Below are positions 11,278-21,902 of a stretch of 64,000 nucleotides of DNA, piece by piece. The translations under genes and the position numbers were made by a program. The notes under the pieces are model-generated. The model made no database searches and was not told the origin of the DNA. It saw only the letters and a program-made list of their open reading frames with translations. This DNA is from Trichobilharzia regenti (Eukaryota > Platyhelminthes > Trematoda > Strigeidida > Schistosomatidae): the NCBI GenBank assembly GCA_944472135.2, contig OX235270.1:85135168-85199167 (forward strand). Reading direction: 5' to 3'. Within the stretch, counting starts at the first letter, position 1. Each line of letters starts with the position of its first letter.

Positions 11278-11395
11278 CACTGAAAACCAGAGAGTACTGG
11301 ACAGCTGTTTCGTCCTTGTTTAGGACTCTCTATCAGTACCCACCCCTGACCCAATCAGGGGTCGACCCCAGATCATGAGTAGATAAGCCAAACTC
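11278..11395 (-). repeat. Hammerhead-SINE-like (Sm-alpha type) fragment with the best-preserved ribozyme core
   Basis: On the minus strand there is a B-box-like CTGGGGTCGACCCC, then CTGATAGAGAGTCC, a loop TAAACAA, GGACGAAAC, AGCTGTCC and AGTACTCTCTGGTTTTCAG. This has the pieces of a hammerhead in order: a CTGAT core, stem II GTCC/GGAC, the conserved GAAAC, and a GTC cleavage triplet. The CTGATGA box carries an apparent 3-nt insertion, so activity is doubtful. The tRNA-like head is truncated. Confidence 0.68.
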
Positions 11396-12435
11396 ATTTT
11401 GCCTAAATAAATTAACAGGGTAGTAATAATTTTATCTGTCCTTGGATTTTGAAGTTACTCAACAAGAAGAACCGGCGTATAACTCAGTGCCTATCTTCAT
11501 TATAAATGCACACATAACTCGTAGTATTAAAGTCGTATACATTTTTATCCTCAAACACACTATTGTAAATCAAAGACCGCGGCCAAGGAGACTAAGAGTT
11601 ACTACTTGATAAGTTATGTCATGAAAGCTCTCTGTCCGCATCAGTTCGCACCTAGCAGAGTTACACAATCTATCTTTAGTCTTTATAGCATGCGAAGAGT
11701 CGACATTCGCCTTCTCTGAAATATGTGACTCCATCTTCTGATACACAACATCATTGTCATTAATGTCTGATGTTCCTCGATAAACAGAGATAATTCACAC
11801 TGTAAGTTAAATGGAATTCTTCAATTCACCATTATAATTCACTCCACGATTACAAAGGGAATTAAGAATCCACATATTTTAGATGTGCTGGGTTTTTTCT
11901 TATTTTGTTACACAGTTTAAATCTTGGAGACTGTTCCAACCGATTGCGTAATTAAGAAATGGAATATCGATCTAACAAGAAATGCATTTCTCAACACTAA
12001 ATAGAGATTTTCTTAGTGCAAACAAATTAGACATAGTATAATTTCTCACAAAAAGTCAAAAATCAATATTTGTGCAAGACTATTTTTAACACGTTTCCTT
12101 CAATCATTTATTATGCTTTTTCTCACTTAGCATGTATATGCTTGGTGTTTTGGTAAACACAAGAGATTGATTAACTATGTAATTTTCTATTACACTGATT
12201 AATACTTCTGATTCAATGAATGTGAAATATTTTAGGTGCGAAGTTATGGCCACGAATTGAAGTATGAATAAATACTATCAGACATGTTTCTCATAATGAC
12301 TAATATGATATACTGGAGTTGTTAACATTACGAAGGTCAGCTACAATCTGAAAACCACTAACTAGATAGTTGAACAGTCACGGAAGGCTACTACCCTGAA
12401 TAATAAAATCACAGACTTAAATTAGTAAACGACAA
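11396..12435. other. No gene recognised
   Basis: AT-rich, no long open frame and no recognised repeat. Confidence 0.5.
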
Positions 12436-13195
12436 TTCTGTGAAGAAAAGTTTCTTTGTCCATGAAATCATTTTAAGAGGATGTTCAATCACACCTTTAT
12501 TCACCATAAACGTGAGAAGGATATGCACTAGTGATTCAGTCAGCAATGAACTAGACAGACTCAGACACATCCCCATTAGAAGTGGATATCCTGGACGATT
12601 TATCGAGAAAACCATGAAAGTTAAGTGGTAGCATGAAAGAACGCAAACGGTGCCGAAGAAACAGCTGTTTATGCGTGTTGATTTTAAACGTGATACCTCA
12701 GCTGAGATTTTGAAGAGCCTCTTGTCCAGATTGCTGAGAAAAGCTTCCTTTCTAGCTGAGCGACGGATCAATTTCTACAGTAGACAAATGGTCAGTGAAT
12801 GTGTGAGGAAAACACTGCCGTTTTGGGCTAATGCAGGGTGTGCTTATAAATTCATTTGCTCATATGGAGCTTGTTATGTCGGCCGCACAAAGTGCACACT
12901 TTCCAAACTCATCCTGAACATTATCCAGTATGGTCAGCGAGCGGACAGTGAGAGACAATTACTAACTCAACTCTCTGACACCAGTTGGACTCAAGCCAGG
13001 CAGTTCCGCCAGAGTCGTTTTCTCAGATTATTCTCAAAATGAGACTGAGACGTGCAAGAGTTGTTAGGTTTCTGCACTTTTGTATGGTGGAGGAGATGGT
13101 CAATAAAACCTCCAATTCTGTGTACGGAGAAGGTTTGTTCAGACTCTCATTCAACCATGGTCTCAACCTCTTCCTAATTGTTCGCTTTCATTTTT
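12436..13195 (+). pseudogene. Penelope-like retroelement fragment (RT C-terminus to GIY-YIG)
   Basis: The first piece (about 12440-12631) reads ICTSDSVSNELDRLRHIPI and SGYPGRFIEK, the helical region between RT and endonuclease. The next frame (12650-13042) reads a basic/hydrophobic linker and then CAYKFICSYGACYVGRTKCTLSK: the GIY-YIG start, with the second tyrosine block as CYVGRT. A stop and frameshift separate the two pieces, and the end is degraded by about 13190. It is a different subfamily or copy from the 5.3-kb fragment, since the linkers differ. 5' truncated and not functional. Confidence 0.75.
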
Positions 13196-13594
13196 ACTAA
13201 TTAACTCACCATTCTCATTCTTGCACCTTACTTTTGTAAATTTTATCCCTGCCTTCACACTTATCAAGTGACACTCAGTCGCCTTACTTTTCGTTCAATA
13301 ACAACTTTAAACGTACCAAATTTCAGACCCTCTTTTCCATTGTATTGTTGACCATACTGTACTTTTTAATTTTGTTTTGGAAGCCACTTCTCCGCGACTG
13401 TGTCACTTGTAGTACCTCTTGATACTCAATAATAGACAACTGTGTGTTTTTGGTAAATATGAATATCAACTTTCTTCGCTGAACTGTCTTTTATTTTCTA
13501 CATAACTCACTGGGTAATTTCGGACTTAAGTTAACTGCAGGATTGAGTTAGCTAATTACTTATTTTAAAAATATTTTATGTCGCTGTGCATTCC
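13196..13594. other. No gene recognised
   Basis: AT-rich flank of the Penelope-like fragment; possibly its 3' noncoding tail. Confidence 0.4.
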
Positions 13595-13775
13595 GTGCGT
13601 AGGTGGCATAGCGGTTAGGACGCTTGCCGACCATTCACATGGTCCGGGGTCCGATCCCCGGCCGATGCACTCCTTTGCCTCGCTAAACCAGTATTGAGAC
13701 TGGTTAAGAGGGAAGGTTGGGCATGAGGCTAGCAACCTCATCAAGCTGTAATCAAATTAAAAAATTAAAAAAACA
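13595..13775 (+). repeat. tRNA-derived SINE, second subtype
   Basis: The head is GTGCGTAGGTGGCATAGCGG (A box) and GGTCCGATCCCCGG (B box). The body differs from the 10.3-kb type, reading AACCAGTATTGAGACTGGTT. The tail is again CAAGCTGTAATCAAATTAAA, ending in A-rich sequence. The shared head and tail with a different body suggest two related SINE subfamilies. Confidence 0.82.
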
Positions 13776-16700
13776 CTGTTACAGAAACTTCAAGCCTCCA
13801 GCTTGAAGCACTATTTTCCACTGGGAACGTGAAGGAAATAAGAAAAACCATGCATTCTGTGATATGATAGCATTCCGAGGAGATGTCCCTGTTGGCCATG
13901 TTACAAAACAGTAGGAAAGGTATTAGACAGGTGGGTTGACTTGGTTGTTTGTGAAAACGACAAATATAGGAATTTTTATCATACTAATTGTGTTAAGTAG
14001 GAATAAAAGAAACAACCTTCCGAAAATAAAACAACTGGTGAATAATCAACCAATATCTTTGAGATCTCGTCCAAGTCTACAGACAGTATACTCCTTAATT
14101 CGAGAAACTGCATTGGTAAGCTGTAAAGCGTGTACGCAGATTGAAGCTGTTCACTGGTGAGATATTGCGTAAAAGCACAAAGGAAGACATGTCGTGTAAT
14201 TCGTAATTGTAAGTGTTATTTGATAGACTCCTACCTTTCTGGGCAAAACACGTTAATCTAATGTTAATTGGTCTACACATCAGTAAATTACAGTGAGAAA
14301 AGACAAGATATTCGAAGTAGTGATTTCTCAACAGTGAAATACTTCACCAGTGTGGATGATTCCCGTAATTAAAAGGTTTCTCCTTCAGAAATATAAAACG
14401 ATTCATTCCATGAAGTAGGCATTCTCTCCCCATGGTAGCATATTTTCAATGTACTATCCTAAAGTTTTCAGACTACTGAATTTTTCAAAGATAGAAACAA
14501 CATGTGTATTACTGGTACCTTTGAGATAATGTCACACTAGACTTATCAGCCGAAGTAACGAAGGTAAACTTTTGGATTACCGCACAACTCACATATCCTT
14601 AATCTCGATGTACCATAGGTGCTAAGAATCACAAGCGCCAGGTCACTATTTATCGAGTACCAGAAGGCTATATAGCGAGAAACAGGTGTTTAATGCGCCT
14701 GTTTATTAGCACAGTTTAGTTGAAACGTCTGGCGAGAATAGTCTGATTGCCTAATTAAACTTTATTACGCTTCAACTTAGAACGGGAAAGTATCATGAAA
14801 GAAGGGGAACTGAAGTGCTATTTCCAGTTCATCTTGCAGTATTCAATAATCCAACTATTCGGAGTCTCTTAGTCTTCGGTAGTTATCCAACTGTGTGGCT
14901 TTGTGATCCTACTGAAATTATTTTAGTTTATGATCAAAAGTACTTCAACATTTACACAAGGATAACCGCATGAACAGTATTAGTTTATCAACTATCTGCA
15001 GATAAGTGATATAAAGAAATTCAGTTAACATTATGCATGAAGTGTTAACATAATCATTACAACTTACTTTCCACTTAACTCATATTCCATTTAAATGCGT
15101 CAATGAATTGTCACAATGCATAGAGTGGAATAATGTTATCGAACATTTACCACATTTCTCAGAGAGTCTCGCAAAAGACAGCCATTTATCAGGCAATCAA
15201 TTAGTTATCTGTGCTGTCAACACTCACAGACACACAAAATGAAGAAAAACGTCTCACTCAAAGGCAGTTTTACATTTCAACGAATAGGAATAGTGTTTAA
15301 AAAGACAATATATTAACATGCATGTTATAATTCTAAACTGCATATAATTAAATCAACAAATGTGTTTGTACTTTCTGTGTCTGTATCTCCTGACATAAAC
15401 CATTATGTGAGTGAGTATGAAGTTAACCAAAATAATGAGTAAAACTACAAATCTATCATAACAAGTATGCTCTTTTACATTAAATAAGCCACACTGAAGG
15501 ATTCTTAAGTGCTATGCTGTCGCTTTGATCAGTTAATTGGTCAATATGTAAAGGATAACCGCACAGACAGAAAGAATTACAGAACAGAATGCTTGAAATT
15601 GAAAAGGTCTTCAAGAGATGCTACTTTGTTTCGATTGTCTCATGATGACAGAATCCCATGAGCATTCACGCGGTTATTTCTAAAAACCACAACATTTTGA
15701 AAATATCTAGCAATTAGATAATTTGATAGTTGAATTGGCTGCTTATTTCAGCGTATTGTCTCACTTATTCAAAGGCAATAAAGGAAGGATATTTAATAAA
15801 GTACGGATTCGATGTAATTAGTGATTGGCTCATAAGATAGTGCGCTTTATTAACAGACTCTCTTGAAATTTCTGATTCTGCACAAATATTCTTTAAACAT
15901 GATTGACTATTCACAATATGTATAGTAATTCACGATTTCGGATTCGCACTGCTTCGAGGGGAAACTTTCACTGTACTTTGAAGTCATTTTTGTAAAAGGT
16001 CAACAAGCTTTTGGTTATCCGTAGAGGTGAAATGAAAATTCAAGAATAATAGATTATTTTACCTTGTCAATCGTGTAAACACTCAATTCAGTTGACAGAC
16101 ACAGTGTGCATTGACTTTAAAATGCTTTGATTGTGTGTATGGAAGCGTTTAGTTTTATCACCATATAATCTGTAAAATTGATGTCACAGCATTTAGAGAA
16201 TAAACTTATTTGATAGAAGGACACAATGACTATAGTATTGTTAACCTTCGACATCATCAGCAAATAACACCGTATCATTGTGTTCTTCTGCCGAATAAAT
16301 TTGTCCTATCATGAAATTCTACTCTACCGCACGACTATCACAACAACCCCAAACTTTTGTTTAAAGTCACAAGATGGGTAGTTACTTCAGGAGTCACGTT
16401 CCAATTAGTCAATTTTCGCATATTTCTCATACTTCCGATTCCACAGTTTTTGATTAAATATGAACATTTGAAAAACCCTCTTTATTTTTATTACCTGTAA
16501 TTATACTAGATTTGAATGACTGCAAAACGGTTACTAGCTGTTCAGTTCAATACGAATCATTTACGTGGGCCACATGCAAAATTTTTATGCACTCTGATGT
16601 AAATTTAGTGGTGCATATATGACACTCAGTTTTATTACTCTGGTTTCTATTCATTAGAATTTACAATAACAGTCTGTGTTAGCTGAGTTGTGTGGCTGGA

Positions 16701-18868
16701 TCCTCAATCGTCTGCATATATTGTGAGGCTCCTGGATTTATAATGTTAGAAATTACACTGACTCTGTTTGAACACATTCACCTCTGCATTCAACAGGCAA
16801 AATATTGCACGAAAAGTTAGAAAGTATTACTTCTGCTGAAAAACACGTTGATTTATTTCGTTAGCTTTACCTGAAAGCCTTGTAGTTCAAATGAACCACC
16901 GAAATCTCCGAAGATTTATTCCAAGTGCTCATCGATTTGCCTATATTTTCCAGTAGATTCGAATGGATCCCTGATTAATACAAAGGCATTCAGCGACTAA
17001 AATAAACACTTCAATCCAATCATACATGCATGATATCGCCGTCAAAGTAACTTAAAACTCCAAAAACCGTGTTTCGCTAGCTAGTATATCTAATGAATCA
17101 TTTTAAACAAAGAAGATGTAGGAGAAACTTGAATATGAATATTTTAACCTGAATATTTATTTACTTTACTCAGCCTAATTAACCACTAAAACCTTGAGAT
17201 CAGTCATTCGAACGAATTTATTTCATCAAAACTTGTTCTGAAGATTCATCACACTTATTTTATAGCATCCATTTTACCTCCTAGTCAGACTAACCTCATT
17301 TCCTATTGAATTCTTAAAATAAGGCTCTAACCACTGCTGTTCAGGCGGGTGATGTAAGAATTCCCGGGGTTCGGGGAGATCGGTCAACTGTAAGGTAGGT
17401 TTCGTCGTGAAAGGATAGCATTTGAAGAGAATCATTGAAAACCAGTAGGAGAGGACAGCTGGTGAGTCATCGTTTAAAACTGTTCAGTGGCTGCAGGATG
17501 GATATTCTGGAGTTCTGATGAGAAGTTTTAACTGGTAGGGTGCATAATATCGACTGTCAATTGGATATCTATTGAGGACACTGTTTGTCAACGTCGACGT
17601 ATCACTGAATGACAGCTACATTTCATGAGTAACTACACTCCATCCGAAGGTAGGAAAGGTCAACGAGTTCACTGAATGATGCATATGTCTTTTATTCAAT
17701 CCCTGATGGGGTCGCTGGCGCACAGTGCTGAGAAGTCGCAGAGTGAAAAACAACACATGTCAAGTTCTTGCTGCATCCTATCGGTTCTCTTACTGATGTA
17801 GAATCATTGGAGTATTCTCACTGAAATTATACAAAATCCTCGAAAAATGCTAAATTTGGTTGCCTGTGATATCAAAAGCTACAATTGAATGGATTATATG
17901 TTTTATCCTGTTAGTATTATATATACATAATCAAAGCAAGAAGAATTTACACTAACAATTTTATGAGCATCAGTTTACGCCTATGCACCGAATTAACAAA
18001 TGAAAACAAGGAATAAATCCATAATGAACCGGAAATAACTGGATATTCATTTCGCCGATTTGTGCACGATTGATGGAATTACTGGTGCGGTTAATTACAT
18101 GTAATTTGAAAATATTTTCACATATCCAGTGTTGATTGCGCTGTATCATATTGTCGCAACCGTTTGACAACATTCATCACTGATTCCCGAGGAAATGTCT
18201 GCAGCCGCGCGTCCAGTACTGCATGAGTTTAAAACTGTAGTTACCTGAGAAGCGCGAGAGCTAGAGATCGTCTCTGGATTCACTAGCATTTTGGGTCAAT
18301 ACAATTTGTTGTTAAAGGAATGGATTCCTAACAGCATATAAGATAGCTACAGAAGTAGCTTAAGTATGCGCATTGAGCTTTATGGAAAAGTAGAGATGTT
18401 GAGTGAAGATAGCTCTGAAAAGAGCTGGAAAACGTCTTGAAACCAATAATAGTGACGGAAAATGATGAAACGTCTGATCCGTAAACAGCAGATTTTCGTA
18501 ATATGTAGAGACGTAAGACAACACCTTCCGATATTCGTTCACAGTGTCGCAGTAAATGAAGTTCCCATGGAAATAATGCATCTTGTAATAGAAGCATGCT
18601 TGAAATGAAACTTTCACTTACTTCACTTTCCAGAAGTCACTTGGAAGAGACTTAGTCAGTAAACACTGAAAATCTCTTGGAGATAGTAGCAGTCAGTAGC
18701 GCTTAGTGGAATTTAGCTCAGCTTACTAATTCTGTTTCAAAATATGGTGGTAACTATGACTCGAGGTCTGTACGATTTGAACTGGTTGGAATTGAAGCAT
18801 TTAATTTCCACAATAGCTTTCTGAAGTCCAGTAGTAAGTAATTTATCCAGTGAATGTGGTTGTTCGAG
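13776..18868. other. Long stretch without a recognisable gene
   Basis: About 5 kb of AT-rich DNA. Open frames are short (all under 90 codons) and lack motifs. The only repeat-like piece I can point to is at about 17447-17550. No LINE or LTR coding remnant was seen. Confidence 0.5.
17447..17550. repeat. Degenerate hammerhead-SINE-related end
   Basis: GAAAACCAGTAGGAGAGGAC followed by AGCTG matches the terminal block of the 11.28-kb repeat (GAAAACCAGAGAGTACTGGACAGCTG). The ribozyme core beyond it is not recognisable. Confidence 0.35.
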
Positions 18869-19035
18869 CTTCAACGATGTTTGAGATATGAGAGACATGT
18901 GAATCAGTGAACAAGGTGATTATTGACTCTCATCAACATGTCACGCTTTTCAGCTGATCAGCGTCATGATTATTTAACCTATAAGAAAAGGATTATTGGA
19001 AACATCGATTCACTGTACTGACGCAGCTCATGATT
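18869..19035 (+). repeat. Dispersed repeat R1, copy 1
   Basis: About 165 bp matches 24272-24437 in direct orientation. Shared blocks include CAACGATGTTTGAGATA, TCACGCTTTTCAGCTGATC and AAAAGGATTATTGGAA. The family is unknown to me. Confidence 0.75.
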
Positions 19036-19129
19036 CTGATCCTTGTGCTCTACTGTTTCGTTTTACTCTAATTTACGCGGAGATGGTTTGAATATACTTT
19101 CGCCAAGATCGTTGACTGACATCACACAT

Positions 19130-19325
19130 CAAGTCTTCAAGTGGAACCCGAAAGAGGAGCAATGAGTTAAGCGTCCAAAGGTCACATGGAACAGGTCACC
19201 TGAAGAAGGAAACTGGTTTCGGAAAAACAGTCGAGCCAGCTAGAAAAGACAGAAGAGAAGAGAGTGAAATGCAGACGTTCTGCTGAAGCCCTATATTTCA
19301 CTCTGAAAAATAATAAGTGATTATA
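19130..19325 (+). pseudogene. 5'-truncated RTE LINE 3' end
   Basis: GTGGAACCCGAAAGAGGAGC, then GAAATGCAGACGTTCTGCTGAAGCC and an AATAATAAG tail, match in order the last 250 bp of the RTE LINE at 27.6-29.1 kb. Such 5'-truncated tails are the usual product of target-primed insertion. Confidence 0.7.
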
Positions 19326-20063
19326 ATCTTAGTTTCGAACCACTTGATCACTAAAACATATTGGCCTAATACCTAACCGACTAGGGGTTTTCAGGAAACT
19401 GACATTCAAAGATAGTTTTATTTCTAAACTGATCATTCGATACGTAATTCTTGTCATCATTAGTGCTCATTTGGAGTGGTCTAAAGCTTAGAACATTCGC
19501 GTTCTTTTTCAAAGTTCTGCAGTTGGATTTTGGAGAAATCACCGTACCTTTTAGTTTCGGCTTTTATTCTCTGTATTCTTGACTGTTATATGCTTACAGT
19601 ATGCCAAAGGAAGGCAAGGTGACTTCGAATACACTATTTCAAAGTCTCACTTTCCAAGAAGAATACATATTAATTATGATCAAAACACCACTCATTCCAT
19701 GTAAATTCAGAAGTTCAATTGCCTTCTTGTATTTATCTGCATTTCTAGACGTTTTACATGGGGTGACAGAGAGACAGATATTCATGAACTATTTTGGTTT
19801 TCACTGTTGACCTGTGAACTACGAGTTGGCGTATTCAGTAACTGAATTCCTAAACTATGGAAGGAAAGGAGGCTGAATGGTAACAAAATTAAAATGTAAC
19901 GGTGGTTCAGATAATCAAAAGGTTGGGAGATAGTTTACGATCGCTTATTAGGAGTGACGATATTACCATGAGTATACTTTTCATTCTATGTAGAATTGCT
20001 ATTCGCCAATGTACTATTTGAGGAATTGATTGATATTAAATACAGTCATGTAGAAATAGTAGA
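19326..20063. other. No gene recognised
   Basis: AT-rich flank to the LTR element starting at 20069. Nothing supported. Confidence 0.45.
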
Positions 20064-20068
20064 CTTTC

Positions 20069-20262
20069 TGTAGTAATTTATTGTACTTGAAGTATTAGTA
20101 TACCGGGATGACGGAATTATAGGAATCTAATCAAAACCCAGAGAGGGCAGCAATCAGTAATTTGTATTTAGCGGAATTAGAATGCAATTCATATAAGAAA
20201 CATATCAACAGTCAACAGTAAGTATTTAAACAATACAGAGATAGAAATTGTCAATCACCACA
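20069..20262 (-). repeat. 3' LTR of the Gag-only element
   Basis: 194 bp, TGTAGTAATTT...AATCACCACA on the plus strand. The stop codon of the internal frame (20251-20253) lies inside this LTR, as in the autonomous relative. Confidence 0.93.
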
Positions 20263-21690
20263 TCCGCCACACCTCGAATATCTCCTCGCGTATTTATAAC
20301 GATGTCTCGGTTTGCTTGCAAGTAGCTTCGAGCTAACTGATTCTGTGATATTATTTTCATCAGTACTATCTGGACTTATTTCTGAATTATCTACAAAATC
20401 TGGATTATTAGCGGAATCAATAATATTATAATTGGAACGACCTACTTCATTTATTGTCACTTTGTCCAGGTGTCCGTTATGAACTGAGTGATCTTTGATG
20501 TCTAATATCTTCACCACTCGATTTCCCATTTTTTGTAGTATAATTCCAACAGAAGGTCTGTAGTTATTATCTTTGTAATAATGTACATTAGAAGTAGTGG
20601 ACATCAGATGCTTCTTGAGAATTCGAGATTTGAATAGTTTTGCAGGACTTTCACAAGAACTTGTATGCTCTGGATTCACCAGAGGTAGTCTATGCATATG
20701 CAGTAATTCCTCAATTTTATTCAGTTGCTCTCTCATCTCATTCAGGTCTTTTCGTGCTTTCGACAGTTCACATTGCAACTTAGCTACCTCATTTTTGAAT
20801 ACAGTTGATACTTGCGTTGCTGAACTTGCAGTGGAGGTTTTCGTTGGATTAGCTTGAGTATTTTGAAAAGTTGAAAGACACATTGACTCCATTTTACTAG
20901 ACAGCTTGGGAGAATTATAAGAATGTTGAGCAACATAAGTACTCGAACTCCTGCAAACCGTCTTGATGTGTCCAACTTTACCACATTTATAGCACTTAGC
21001 ACTCCGAAAACGGCAAGTGCTTCGTAGATGTAACTTTCCACACGATAAACACGGTTTAATGTTTTTGATCTCTCACTGCATTCTGTTACCTGTGGATGGC
21101 AGTTTGGATTGCTTTCCATGAACACTTGTATTTTCGACTTTAGACAGCATAACATCAGACACTGACGTAGTGGGAGCAGAGTATTCATTATTGACATCTT
21201 CATATGTAATGCATACATCTTTAGCAGTTTGAAAGGTACAAGAGGGAATCTGAATTAACTCTTTCTCTAATTTAGGAATGTTGATTCCAGCAATTAGACG
21301 ATCACGTAGTTGTGTATGCAGCTGATCTCCAAAATTACACTTTGAAGCTTGAATTTGGAGTTGTAGTATAAAGTCTCTTATCTTCTGATTGGGAGAACGT
21401 ACCAGTTTGTTGAACTGAGCCCTCTCTCTGGTCTCAAAAGTAGTTACATGGAAGTGATCTATAAGAAGTTCACGGAGCTTAGCATATGGCATAGAAATGG
21501 GTTTATCTGGAAACGCCAGATTCTTCACCAGGCTATATGCATCAAGACCAATAGCGGTGATGAAATGAGCAGGTATTTTATCATCCCGAACATTCTTGGA
21601 AATGCACCACGCATCAAAGCATTCCAAATAATCAGCAATCTCCCGCGGAGAACCATTAAGAGGAAATTTTCCCAGGTTACTTAGCTCCAT
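20251..21690 (-). pseudogene. Gag plus coiled-coil fusion protein, one nonsense codon
   Basis: One continuous frame of 480 codons (counting the stop) interrupted only by a TGA at 21075-21073 (codon 206). The autonomous copy has CGA there, so this is a single C-to-T change at a CpG. Residues 1-205 are the capsid-like Gag. About 210-246 hold two Cys-His zinc knuckles, both intact after the stop. About 291-340 are a heptad-rich coiled coil ([13 protein letters not shown]...[15 protein letters not shown]) absent from the autonomous element. The remainder is the Pol C-terminal tail ending CGGCGD. No frameshifts. It was probably translated as a structural protein before the nonsense change. Inference: a Gag derivative that co-assembles with the autonomous element's particles. 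Confidence 0.85.
20671..20820 (-). other. Coiled-coil segment unique to the non-autonomous element
   Basis: Residues about 291-340 of the fusion frame: 50 codons with hydrophobic residues at heptad spacing and many Glu/Lys. The same point in the autonomous Gag-Pol jumps from the post-knuckle linker straight to protease. No homologous stretch is found elsewhere in the window. Confidence 0.8.
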
Positions 21691-21703
21691 CGAGACGCCA
21701 ATT

Positions 21704-21897
21704 TGTAGTAATTTATTGTACTTGAAGTATTAGTATACCGGGATGACGGAATTATAGGAATCTAATCAAAACCCAGAGAGGGCAGCAATCAGTAATTTGT
21801 ATTTAGCGGAATTAGAATGCAATTCATATAAGAAACATATCAACAGTCAACAGTAAGTATTTAAACAATACAGAGATAGAAATTGTCAATCACCACA
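21704..21897 (-). repeat. 5' LTR of the Gag-only element
   Basis: 194 bp, apparently identical to 20069-20262. Just inside it is a 13-nt leader before the ATG. A primer-binding-like TTGGCGTCTCGATGG begins two bases in and overlaps the start codon. Confidence 0.93.
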
Positions 21898-21902
21898 CTT
21901 TC

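Larger units (their letters stand above)
20064..21902 (-). mobile_element. Non-autonomous LTR retrotransposon, Gag-only with a coiled-coil insert
   Basis: Complete insertion of 1829 bp (20069-21897) flanked by a perfect 5-bp duplication CTTTC (20064-20068 and 21898-21902). The two 194-bp LTRs appear identical by eye and start TG / end CA. The internal part is closely related to the autonomous element at 33611-37765, with the same LTR family and the same 13-nt leader. However, protease, RT, RNase H and nearly all of integrase are absent. About 50 codons of new coiled-coil sequence take their place, joined to the last roughly 107 codons of the Pol frame. Its mobility must have depended on another element's enzymes. 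Identical LTRs indicate a recent insertion. Confidence 0.9.

Noticed and set aside
12409..12771. 120-codon minus-strand open frame
   Set aside because: Antisense shadow of the Penelope-like fragment on the plus strand.
13595..13670. A true tRNA gene
   Set aside because: A and B boxes are present, but the acceptor stem does not close and the sequence continues into a SINE body and tail; the same applies to the heads at 10.5, 31.3 and 51.5 kb.
20597..20857. 86-codon plus-strand frame
   Set aside because: Antisense of the coiled-coil/Gag fusion frame.
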